From NCBI GenBank assembly GCA_003485765.1, contig DNHS01000028.1, positions 1,212 to 7,747 on the forward strand: a DNA stretch of 6,536 nucleotides, read 5' to 3'. Position numbers and translations under genes: made by a program. This DNA is from Candidatus Omnitrophota bacterium (GTDB lineage Bacteria; Omnitrophota; Gorgyraeia; Gorgyraeales; Gorgyraeaceae). Below are positions 1 through 5,149 of the stretch, one piece after another. Every line of letters begins with the position of its first letter. The first letter of the stretch is position 1. The notes below the pieces were generated by a model, which saw only the letters and a program-made list of their open reading frames with translations, was not told the origin of the DNA and searched no databases.

Positions 1-441
1 GGCCAGATAGCGAATACTGTTTTTCAGATAACGAGCGAACCCGTAACTATAGCTATAAGCATTAATAAGAAAAACCTCACGCATGAATATATTGAATCAG
101 CTAGGAGATTCAGCGTATCTATGCTTTCGGAGGATACACCTTTAAGTTTTATAGGCAAATTCGGATTTAAATCAGGCAGAGTAGAAGATAAATTCAAAGA
201 TACAAAATTTATAAAGTTAGATTCGCTTTGTCCTGTGGCGCTGGATAATGCGCTCTGTTACTTTGAGGCAAAAGTCATGAATCAGCTTGATTGCGGCACT
301 CATACGCTTTTTCTTGGCCAAGTGACTGATTCAAAGATTCTAAAGGTTGGGAAGCCCATGACGTATGATTATTATCATCAGGTAAAACGCGGCGCAACGC
401 CTGAGACAGCGCCTACCTTTATTAAAAAAGAAGTTGTTTAA
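1..441 (+). CDS. Flavin reductase-domain protein (Hrb-like N-terminal module), 5' partial
   Basis: The frame is open from base 1, with no start codon before the conserved block GQIANTVFQITSEP, so the gene begins upstream of the window; 146 residues are visible and roughly 25 are probably missing. The text matches the FMN-binding flavin reductase-like split-barrel family: NTVFQITSEPVTIAI followed by NKKNLTHEYI near the start, a GTHTLFLGQV strand in the middle, and an MTYDYYHQVKRG tail with APTFI. This is the module found at the N-terminus of high-molecular-weight rubredoxin (Hrb), the NADH-dependent reductase of FprA in Moorella thermoacetica. There the rubredoxin is fused at the C-terminus; here the protein stops and rubredoxin follows as its own gene 15 nt later. 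Inferred role: cytoplasmic NAD(P)H- and FMN-dependent electron entry to the downstream rubredoxin and FprA. Internal ATG 121 is not the start, because conserved family sequence lies before it. Confidence 0.88.
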   Translation, partial: GQIANTVFQITSEPVTIAISINKKNLTHEYIESARRFSVSMLSEDTPLSFIGKFGFKSGRVEDKFKDTKFIKLDSLCPVALDNALCYFEAKVMNQLDCGTHTLFLGQVTDSKILKVGKPMTYDYYHQVKRGATPETAPTFIKKEVV

Positions 442-456
442 GCTGAAGGAGAAGTT

Positions 457-618
457 ATGCAAAAATATAAATGCACAGTATGTGGTTATATATATGATCC
501 GGCTATAGGCGATCCTGATGGAGGCATACAGCCTGGCACTGCGTTTGAAGACATTCCTGATTCATGGGTTTGCCCTGTGTGTGGGGCGAAAAAAACCGAA
601 TTTGTGAAAGAAGAGTAG
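457..618 (+). CDS. rub: Rubredoxin
   Basis: A 53-residue protein of the normal length for a stand-alone rubredoxin. It has the two iron-binding knuckles C6-T-V-C9-G-Y and C39-P-V-C42-G, the aromatic stretch YIYDPAIGDPDGGI and the FEDIPDSWVCP turn typical of the family. The four cysteines hold one mononuclear iron that passes single electrons. The start ATG is fixed by an AAGGAG ribosome binding site at 446-451, five bases upstream, and by the family N-terminus (MQKYKCTVCGY). It lies between the flavin reductase module and FprA, only 4 nt before FprA, so its most likely job is to carry electrons from the former to FprA and possibly to rubrerythrin further down. It is very short and easily missed by gene callers with a length cut-off. 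Confidence 0.97.
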   Translation: MQKYKCTVCGYIYDPAIGDPDGGIQPGTAFEDIPDSWVCPVCGAKKTEFVKEE

Positions 619-622
619 CCAT

Positions 623-1789
623 ATGAAACCACTGGAAATTAAAAAAGGCATATATTGGGTTGGAGCTATTGACTGGGACCTTAGGAATTTTCACGGGTAT
701 TCTACGCAGCTTGGATCTACGTATAATGCGTATTTAATAATAGACAAAAAAATTACCTTGGTAGATACAGTCAAACATTATATGTTTGAAGAGATGCTGG
801 AGAGGGTAAAAAAGTTAATAGACCCATCCAAAATAGACTATGTTATATCAAACCATACAGAGATGGACCATTCAGGTTCTATTCCTGAGATTATGGATAT
901 AGCAAAAAATGCGGTTATTATCTGTTCTCCTAATGGTGAAAAAGGCCTTAAGAAGCATTTTAAAAAGGATTGGAAATTTAAGGTTGTCAACACAGGCGAT
1001 TCTATTAATATAGGTAAGAGAAATCTGAATTTTGTATTAATGCAGATGGTCCACTGGCCTGATTCAATGGCTGCTTATATTCCGGAAGATAAGTTGCTTT
1101 TACCGAATGATGCATTTGGCCAGCATATTGCGTCTTGCGAGCGATTTGATGATGAATACGGATGGGACAGGGTGCAAACCGAGGCAGCGAAGTATTATGC
1201 AAACATTGTGCTGCCATTCGGCGCTCAGGTAAATAAAGCGATAGAGGCTATTTCAGGCCTGGATATGGATATGATAGCGCCAAGTCATGGGCTTATATGG
1301 AGAAGCCATATAAAGGATATAATAGCTCTTTATAAGAAATGGGCAAATAATGTATGCGAAAAAAAGGCTGTTATTGTGTATGATACTATGTGGCATAGCA
1401 CTGAGAAGATGGCATATGCCATAAAAGATGTTTTTGAAGAAAAAAACATACCGTGTGAAATAAGGAATCTGCAGGCCAGCCATATATCTGATGTAGTGGC
1501 TTCTATTCTGGAGGCAAAATATATATGCATTGGGTCGTCTACATTAAATAACGGTATGCTTCCTACGGTATCGGCATTTCTCACTTATATAAAAGGCCTT
1601 GCTCCTAAAAATAGAATTGGGATTGCATTCGGGTCTTATGGGTGGGGAGGCCAGAGCGTGAGCGATATAGAGAATATTCTGGAACAAGCTAAATTTGAAT
1701 TGCCTATAAAAGGATTAAAGGCGCAATGGGTGCCTGATGAGGCAGAGTTAAATGAGTTAAAAAATAAGATAGGAGGGATAATAAAATGA
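623..1789 (+). CDS. fprA: Flavodiiron protein (A-type flavoprotein FprA), O2/NO reductase
   Basis: A class A flavodiiron protein of 388 residues, the usual length. Residues 1-245 are a metallo-beta-lactamase-like domain carrying the full diiron ligand set: H78-x-E80-x-D82-H83 in NHTEMDHSGS, H144 in MVHWPDS, D163 in NDAFGQH and H222 in APSHG. Residues 249-388 are a flavodoxin domain: FMN phosphate loop DTMWHSTEKMA (254-264), SSTLNNGMLP (305-314) and GSYGWGG (337-343). There is no C-terminal rubredoxin or flavin reductase extension, so it needs a separate donor, and the two genes just upstream encode one. FprA reduces O2 to water and/or NO to N2O in the cytoplasm of anaerobes; the sequence does not show which is preferred. 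The start has only a purine-rich AAGAAGAG stretch before it; translation probably depends on coupling to rubredoxin, 4 nt away. Its TGA overlaps the ATG of rubrerythrin. Confidence 0.96.
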   Translation: MKPLEIKKGIYWVGAIDWDLRNFHGYSTQLGSTYNAYLIIDKKITLVDTVKHYMFEEMLERVKKLIDPSKIDYVISNHTEMDHSGSIPEIMDIAKNAVIICSPNGEKGLKKHFKKDWKFKVVNTGDSINIGKRNLNFVLMQMVHWPDSMAAYIPEDKLLLPNDAFGQHIASCERFDDEYGWDRVQTEAAKYYANIVLPFGAQVNKAIEAISGLDMDMIAPSHGLIWRSHIKDIIALYKKWANNVCEKKAVIVYDTMWHSTEKMAYAIKDVFEEKNIPCEIRNLQASHISDVVASILEAKYICIGSSTLNNGMLPTVSAFLTYIKGLAPKNRIGIAFGSYGWGGQSVSDIENILEQAKFELPIKGLKAQWVPDEAELNELKNKIGGIIK

Positions 1790-2358
1790 AACTAAAAGGC
1801 AGTCAGACAGAAAAGAATTTGTTAGCAGCTTTTGCTGGAGAATCGCAGGCAAGAAATCGTTATACATATTTTTCTAGCGTAGCTAAAAAAGCAGGATATG
1901 AACAAATCGCAGCAATATTTTTGGAAACAGCGGATAATGAAAAGGAGCACGCCAAGAGATTTTTCAGATTTTTAGAAGGCGGAGATGTGGAGATAATAGC
2001 AGCTTATCCTGCAGGGGTAATAGGGGATACTGCGGCAAATCTTAAAGCTGGCGCAGATGGAGAACATTTTGAATGGACAAAGCTTTATAAGGGTTTTGAA
2101 GATGTTGCGCGCAAAGAAGGTCTTGCGGAGATTGCAGATCAATTTAAAGAAATAGCAATGGTTGAAATAGAGCATGAAAAAAGATATCGTAAACTTTTGA
2201 AGAATATCGAAGAAAACTCTGTATTCAAGAGGGAAAAGGTTGTTAAGTGGAAATGCCGCAATTGTGGCCGTGTCTATGAGGGTGTGGAAGCGCCTGATAA
2301 GTGTCCTACATGCGCTCATCCTCAGGCATATTACGAACTGATCGCAGAGAATTATTAA
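1786..2358 (+). CDS. rbr: Rubrerythrin (diiron peroxidase with C-terminal rubredoxin domain)
   Basis: A complete 190-residue rubrerythrin. The ferritin-like four-helix domain (about 1-145) keeps all the expected diiron ligands: E19 in AGESQARNRY, E52-x-x-H55 in ADNEKEHA, E93 and E96 in GEHFEW, and E127-x-x-H130 in MVEIEHEKRY. The C-terminal rubredoxin-like domain has C157-R-N-C160-G and C173-P-T-C176. Rubrerythrins reduce H2O2 to water in the cytoplasm of anaerobes, receiving electrons from rubredoxin; both rubredoxin and its likely reductase are encoded upstream. The ATG overlaps the stop of fprA (ATGA) and has an excellent AGGAGGG site at 1771-1777, so it is translationally coupled but can also start on its own. 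Nothing is missing or unusual in the metal sites. Confidence 0.97.
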   Translation: MKLKGSQTEKNLLAAFAGESQARNRYTYFSSVAKKAGYEQIAAIFLETADNEKEHAKRFFRFLEGGDVEIIAAYPAGVIGDTAANLKAGADGEHFEWTKLYKGFEDVARKEGLAEIADQFKEIAMVEIEHEKRYRKLLKNIEENSVFKREKVVKWKCRNCGRVYEGVEAPDKCPTCAHPQAYYELIAENY

Positions 2359-2360
2359 TC

Positions 2361-2921
2361 ATGAAAGTTTTAGGCATAAATGGAAGTCCAAGGATAGGCG
2401 GAAATACAGATACCCTTCTGGATAAGGTCCTTCAGGGCGCAAGAAGTAAAGGCGCTGATACAGAGAAGATCGTCCTAAATGAACTGAAATTCGTTCCTTG
2501 CCAGGAATGCGAAAAAATGGCTGACGACGGCGGATGTCTGGTGAAAGACGGCATGCAGCCGGTGTATAAGAAAATAAAGGAGGCTGACGCTATTGTATTT
2601 GCCTCTCCTGTATTTTTCGGCAGCCTCAGCGCTCAGTCCAAGATGATGATAGACAGGTTTCAGTGCGCCTGGCGCGCAAAGTATATATTGAAAAAAGACG
2701 CCGGCTATAAAAAAATACCAGGAGCATTTATTTCTGTAGAAGGTTCTAATCGGAAGGATTTTTTTGAAAACGCCAAATCGATAGTGAAAAATTTTTTCGC
2801 CACTGTGAATGTCCAATACAAAAAAGAGCTTTTCTGTTCAGGCATAGACGAAAAAGGGAGCATATTGAAACACGCGGGTTGTTTAAAAAAGGCATTTGAC
2901 ATAGGGGTAAAAATAGTTTAG
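2361..2921 (+). CDS. ISF-like flavodoxin-fold NAD(P)H-dependent oxidoreductase
   Basis: A 186-residue protein of the NADPH-dependent FMN reductase / iron-sulfur flavoprotein family. The N-terminal LGINGSPRIGGNTDTLL (4-20) is the FMN phosphate-binding loop, and ASPVFFGSLSAQSKMMIDR (81-99) is the second flavin-contact block. Between them lies a cysteine cluster, C47-Q-E-C50 with C59. The ISF pattern C-x2-C-x2-C-x5-C would put a third cysteine at 53, which here is methionine, so a normal 4Fe-4S cluster is doubtful. The ISF of Methanosarcina was reported to reduce O2 and H2O2, which would fit this neighbourhood, but the true substrate here is unknown. The chosen ATG lies 2 nt after the rubrerythrin stop and gives the conserved MKVLGINGSP start. 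No clear ribosome binding site is seen, suggesting coupling to rbr. Two more cysteines lie near the C-terminus (C159, C174). Confidence 0.85.
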   Translation: MKVLGINGSPRIGGNTDTLLDKVLQGARSKGADTEKIVLNELKFVPCQECEKMADDGGCLVKDGMQPVYKKIKEADAIVFASPVFFGSLSAQSKMMIDRFQCAWRAKYILKKDAGYKKIPGAFISVEGSNRKDFFENAKSIVKNFFATVNVQYKKELFCSGIDEKGSILKHAGCLKKAFDIGVKIV

Positions 2922-2929
2922 GAGACGCT

Positions 2930-3412
2930 ATGGGGAATATATTTTCTGGAAGCGAGATAGTTGAAATGGCTGTTGAGATAGAAAAAAATGGCAGAGATTT
3001 TTACAATAAAGTGTCAGAATCTTTAAAAGATGAAAATATAGGGCGTATTTTTAAATACTTAGCAGGTCAGGAGGAAAAGCATGTAAAGGTATTTAAGAAT
3101 ATGCTTTCAACAGTTAAGAAATATGAGCCTAGTGAAGCGTATACAGATGAGTACTTCAGTTACATGAAAGCTTTGTCAGAAGAGCATGTTTTTACAAAAA
3201 AGAATAAAGGAAAAGTGATTGCAGATACTGTTAAGGATGGGAGAAAGGCAGTGGAGCTTGGATTGGGTTTTGAAAGGGATTCCATATTATTTTATCACGA
3301 GATGAAAAATTTTGTGCTGGAATCAGAGCATAATATAATAAACGGTTTGATAAAAGAGGAACAAATGCATCTTAAAAAACTTTCATTGCTAAGAAGGAGA
3401 TGTTATGCCTAA
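2930..3412 (+). CDS. Rubrerythrin-like ferritin-family diiron protein without rubredoxin domain
   Basis: A 160-residue four-helix ferritin-like protein of the COG1633 type. Likely diiron ligands are E18 (AVEIEKNGRDFY), E48-x-x-H51 (GQEEKHVKVF), E115 (GFERDSILFYHEM) and E144-x-x-H147 (KEEQMHLKKL). Unlike the rubrerythrin two genes upstream it has no C-terminal rubredoxin knuckles; the protein ends soon after the last helix (LLRRRCYA). Proteins of this type are thought to act in peroxide reduction or iron handling, but their substrates are poorly defined. Electrons might come from the free rubredoxin, which is an inference from context. The start follows an AGGAG site (2920-2924) that overlaps the stop of the preceding gene, and its own stop lies inside the start of the glutaredoxin gene (8-nt overlap). 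Confidence 0.88.
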   Translation: MGNIFSGSEIVEMAVEIEKNGRDFYNKVSESLKDENIGRIFKYLAGQEEKHVKVFKNMLSTVKKYEPSEAYTDEYFSYMKALSEEHVFTKKNKGKVIADTVKDGRKAVELGLGFERDSILFYHEMKNFVLESEHNIINGLIKEEQMHLKKLSLLRRRCYA

Positions 3413-3638
3413 TGTTAAGGTGTATTCTACATCTACATGTTCATATTGCGTAATGGTAAAGGATTTTTTAAAGAAAAATAATATCCAGTTTCAGAATATA
3501 GACGTAGGCATAAATCCAAAAGCCAGCCAGGAAATGATAGATAAATCAGGCCAGATGGGCGTGCCTGTTTTGGATATAGACGGCCAGATAATAGTGGGTT
3601 TTGATAAGGATGCAATATCCGGAGCCCTTGGGATATGA
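3405..3638 (+). CDS. Small glutaredoxin-like protein, YruB type
   Basis: A 77-residue thioredoxin-fold protein of minimal glutaredoxin size. VKVYSTSTCSYC is the first strand plus the redox motif, with active cysteines C12 and C15. MGVPVLDIDGQIIVGFD (51-67) contains the cis-proline P54 and the following strand. It fits the YruB family of glutaredoxin-like proteins, named, as far as I recall, from a gene next to rubredoxin in Clostridium pasteurianum; association with rubredoxin and peroxide-defence genes is therefore a known pattern. It probably exchanges disulfides with a cytoplasmic partner such as a peroxidase or reductase. No dedicated reductase for it is encoded in the window. The ribosome binding site AAGGAGA (3394-3400) lies inside the preceding gene, and its TGA overlaps the ATG of the glycosylase gene, so it is coupled on both sides. 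Confidence 0.92.
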   Translation: MPNVKVYSTSTCSYCVMVKDFLKKNNIQFQNIDVGINPKASQEMIDKSGQMGVPVLDIDGQIIVGFDKDAISGALGI

Positions 3639-4264
3639 AAGAATTAAAAGAGCATTATAAAAAGAACAAAGAGTTAATTAGAAACAGGCTTAAGGATTTC
3701 GAGGATAGTTATAAAAAAAGCGACAAGCATATTTTTTCAGAGCTTTGTTTTTGCATATTGACTCCCCAGGCAGAGGCAGTTGAGTGCGATAAAGCTATAA
3801 AAAAATTGAAAAGCACAGGCCTGCTTTATAACGGCAATCCAAAAGCCATAAGTCCGTACCTGAAGGCCGCCAGGTTTTTGAATAGGAAAGCAGAATTTAT
3901 TGTTGGCGCCAGGGGATTATTCAAAAAGAACGGTTGTTTTTCTATAAAGCCTTACATAGATGGAAAAGATATATTCAGAACCAGAGAGTGGTTTGTTGAA
4001 AATATAAAAGGAATAGGCTATAAAGAGGCCAGTCATTTTTTAAGAAATATAGGTTTTGGGAAAGACCTCGCAATACTTGATGTGCATATACTCAAGAATC
4101 TGAAAGATTATGGGGTAATAAATAAGATTTCGAAATCATTGACTAAAAATGAGTATATCAAAACAGAAAGCAAGTTAAGGGATTTTTGTAAAAAAATTAA
4201 TATTCCGATGGATGAGTTGGATCTTTTATTCTGGTCCAAGGAAACTGGGTTTATATTTAAATAA
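3635..4264 (+). CDS. ogg: 8-oxoguanine DNA glycosylase/AP lyase, Ogg2 type
   Basis: A 209-residue member of the Ogg2 family of the helix-hairpin-helix DNA glycosylases (archaeal Methanocaldococcus-type, also found in Thermotoga). The N-terminal part has the characteristic ELCFCILTPQAEA (36-48). The hairpin and active site follow: NIKGIGYKEASHFLRNIGFG (123-142) with the Schiff-base lysine K130, then the catalytic aspartate D149 in LAILDVHIL. The protein ends in a lysine (FIFK); in Ogg2 enzymes the C-terminal lysine is known to help tell 8-oxoguanine from guanine, so this feature is kept. It excises 8-oxoguanine from DNA and nicks the resulting abasic site. It is the last gene of the oxidative-stress string, joined to the glutaredoxin by an ATGA overlap with GGAG at 3621-3624. 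Its placement suggests that repair is co-expressed with oxidant removal. Confidence 0.93.
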   Translation: MKELKEHYKKNKELIRNRLKDFEDSYKKSDKHIFSELCFCILTPQAEAVECDKAIKKLKSTGLLYNGNPKAISPYLKAARFLNRKAEFIVGARGLFKKNGCFSIKPYIDGKDIFRTREWFVENIKGIGYKEASHFLRNIGFGKDLAILDVHILKNLKDYGVINKISKSLTKNEYIKTESKLRDFCKKINIPMDELDLLFWSKETGFIFK

Positions 4265-4272
4265 AAGGAGGG
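4265..4272 (+). promoter_or_regulatory. Strong ribosome binding site of a broken gene
   Basis: AAGGAGGG, five bases before the ATG at 4278, is one of the best Shine-Dalgarno matches in the window. It starts directly after the ogg stop codon. The reading frame it serves closes after 27 codons, so it looks like the intact initiation site of a gene that has since decayed. Confidence 0.6.
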
Positions 4273-4277
4273 CGCTT

Positions 4278-4419
4278 ATGAAGGTCACTATTCATTATAT
4301 GTTAAGGCCTGTGGCTCATTGCAAAGAGGGTTGCAGTCTTAGCTCCCGGGCACGAGCTTAAACTGCCCAGCTTTAAAGAAAGCCTTCTTAATTTACTTGC
4401 CAGTTTTAAACCTGTTTGA
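4278..4419 (+). pseudogene. Probable frameshifted, truncated MoaD/ThiS-like small protein gene
   Basis: The ATG at 4278 opens a frame reading MKVTIHYMLRPVAHC that ends at TAA 4359-4361 after 27 codons. The +1 frame, open from 4306, continues with AKRVAVLAPGHELKLPS and FKESLLNLLASFKPV to TGA 4417-4419. Joined, the two halves resemble the ubiquitin-fold sulfur carriers MoaD/ThiS: a starting beta strand like MKVTVHYM, then E-L-x-L-P and a helix like DLLNLLA. Such proteins are usually 65-95 residues and end in Gly-Gly; this one would be about 47 and lacks that tail. Together with the strong ribosome binding site this suggests a decayed last gene of the upstream operon. A sequencing or assembly indel could explain the frameshift but not the missing C-terminus. 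A real 27-residue peptide is a less likely alternative. The family assignment is tentative. Confidence 0.4.
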
Positions 4420-4425
4420 TAAAAT
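4397..4425 (+). promoter_or_regulatory. Sigma70-type promoter for the NicO-like transporter gene
   Basis: TTGCCA (4397-4402) and TAAAAT (4420-4425) are separated by exactly 17 bases; each box matches 5 of 6 consensus bases. The ATG of the transporter gene begins at 4434, with 8 bases between the -10 box and its A, so the expected transcript start falls on or beside the start codon. No Shine-Dalgarno sequence precedes that ATG, which fits a leaderless mRNA. The AT-rich background makes chance boxes possible, but spacing and both boxes agree. Confidence 0.55.
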
Positions 4426-4433
4426 TATCAGCT

Positions 4434-5147
4434 ATGGATACTGGACTAATAACTTTATATATTACCGCAGCGACAATAGGTTTTGTGCATGTTGTTTTTG
4501 GGCCTGATCACTATATCCCTTTTATTGTGATGAGTAGGGCAAGGAATTGGTCTTTAGTAAAAACAGCTATCCTGACACTTCTATGTGGCCTCGGGCATAT
4601 CATGAGTTCTGTTGTTATTGGATTTATAGGGATTATTTTAGGGATAAATGTGATGAAATTAAAGGCATTGGAGTCATTCAGGGGGGATATTGCAGGATGG
4701 CTATTGATTATATTTGGGTTTACTTATCTTGTCTGGGGGTTGCATAAGGCATTAAAGAATAAGCCTCATAGACATTCACATGGTCATATAGATTATGAGA
4801 TTCATTCTCATGATCATTCTCATAGTCATGATCATGTCCATGTTCATGACGAAGGAACTAAGGTTAGTGTAACGCCGTGGGTGTTATTTACAATATTTGT
4901 ATTTGGCCCATGTGAACCTTTGATACCAATTCTGATGTACCCTGCAGCAAAAAATAACGCCCAAGGAGTATTATGGGTAACAGTGATATTCGGAGCGGCA
5001 ACAATTATCACTATGTTTAGCATAGTGATGATCTCGTTTTTTGGTATCAAGTTTATTCCATTGGGGAGATTTGAACGTTATACGCATGCTTTAGCAGGCG
5101 GGAGTATATTTCTTTGCGGATTAGCGGTTCAGTTTCTTGGTTTATAG
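4434..5147 (+). CDS. NicO/UreH-like polytopic membrane protein with His-rich loop, putative metal transporter
   Basis: A 237-residue integral membrane protein with about six hydrophobic segments (roughly 4-30, 42-72, 86-104, 147-172, 178-206, 219-236). The first carries H19-V-V-F-G-P-D25-H26-Y-I-P-F, resembling the metal-binding H-x4-D-H of nickel/cobalt transporters but with one extra residue. The second carries CGLGH55, and the fourth has FGPC160EPLIP. A cytoplasmic-type loop at 112-138 holds 12 histidines in 27 residues (HSHDHSHSHDHVHVH), typical of Ni/Co/Zn handling proteins such as RcnA. Import, export and the exact metal cannot be told from sequence; a TauE/SafE- or DsbD-like relative with another substrate is possible because of the conserved cysteine. 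The ATG at 4434 is chosen because it suits the promoter just upstream; a TTG at 4416 would add six residues but has no ribosome binding site. It is convergent with era, 2 nt apart. Confidence 0.8.
   Translation: MDTGLITLYITAATIGFVHVVFGPDHYIPFIVMSRARNWSLVKTAILTLLCGLGHIMSSVVIGFIGIILGINVMKLKALESFRGDIAGWLLIIFGFTYLVWGLHKALKNKPHRHSHGHIDYEIHSHDHSHSHDHVHVHDEGTKVSVTPWVLFTIFVFGPCEPLIPILMYPAAKNNAQGVLWVTVIFGAATIITMFSIVMISFFGIKFIPLGRFERYTHALAGGSIFLCGLAVQFLGL
4767..4847 (+). repeat. Low-complexity CAT/CAC-rich tract encoding the histidine loop
   Basis: Within the transporter gene, short units such as TCATGATCAT and TCATTCTCAT recur imperfectly, encoding alternating His with Ser, Asp or Val. It is a coding microrepeat that may vary in length between strains. 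It is not a CRISPR array or a mobile element. Confidence 0.7.
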
Positions 5148-5149
5148 TT

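Noticed and set aside
2301..2360. Upstream in-frame start for the ISF-like protein adding 20 residues
   Set aside because: It would lie inside the rubrerythrin rubredoxin domain, and the conserved flavodoxin-fold N-terminus begins at ATG 2361.
4306..4358. Programmed +1 frameshift joining the two halves of the small gene
   Set aside because: No slippery sequence or slow stop-codon context is present where the frames overlap, and the product would still lack the family C-terminus.
4341..4383. Possible terminator after ogg: small inverted repeats AGCTC/GAGCT, GGGCA/TGCCC and GCTTT/AAAGC
   Set aside because: Stems are only 5 bp, they compete with each other, and no run of T follows.
4416..4433. 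TTG start for the transporter overlapping the TGA of the decayed gene
   Set aside because: No ribosome binding site, and the codons overlap the promoter -10 box; kept only as an alternative start.
4547..4747. Alternative + strand open frame inside the transporter gene
   Set aside because: It is a shadow frame of a well-supported membrane protein, with no ribosome binding site and no recognisable domain.
4767..4847. Repeated CAT-containing units that might suggest a repeat array
   Set aside because: Units are short, irregular and in frame, explained entirely by histidine codons; no spacers of fixed length.
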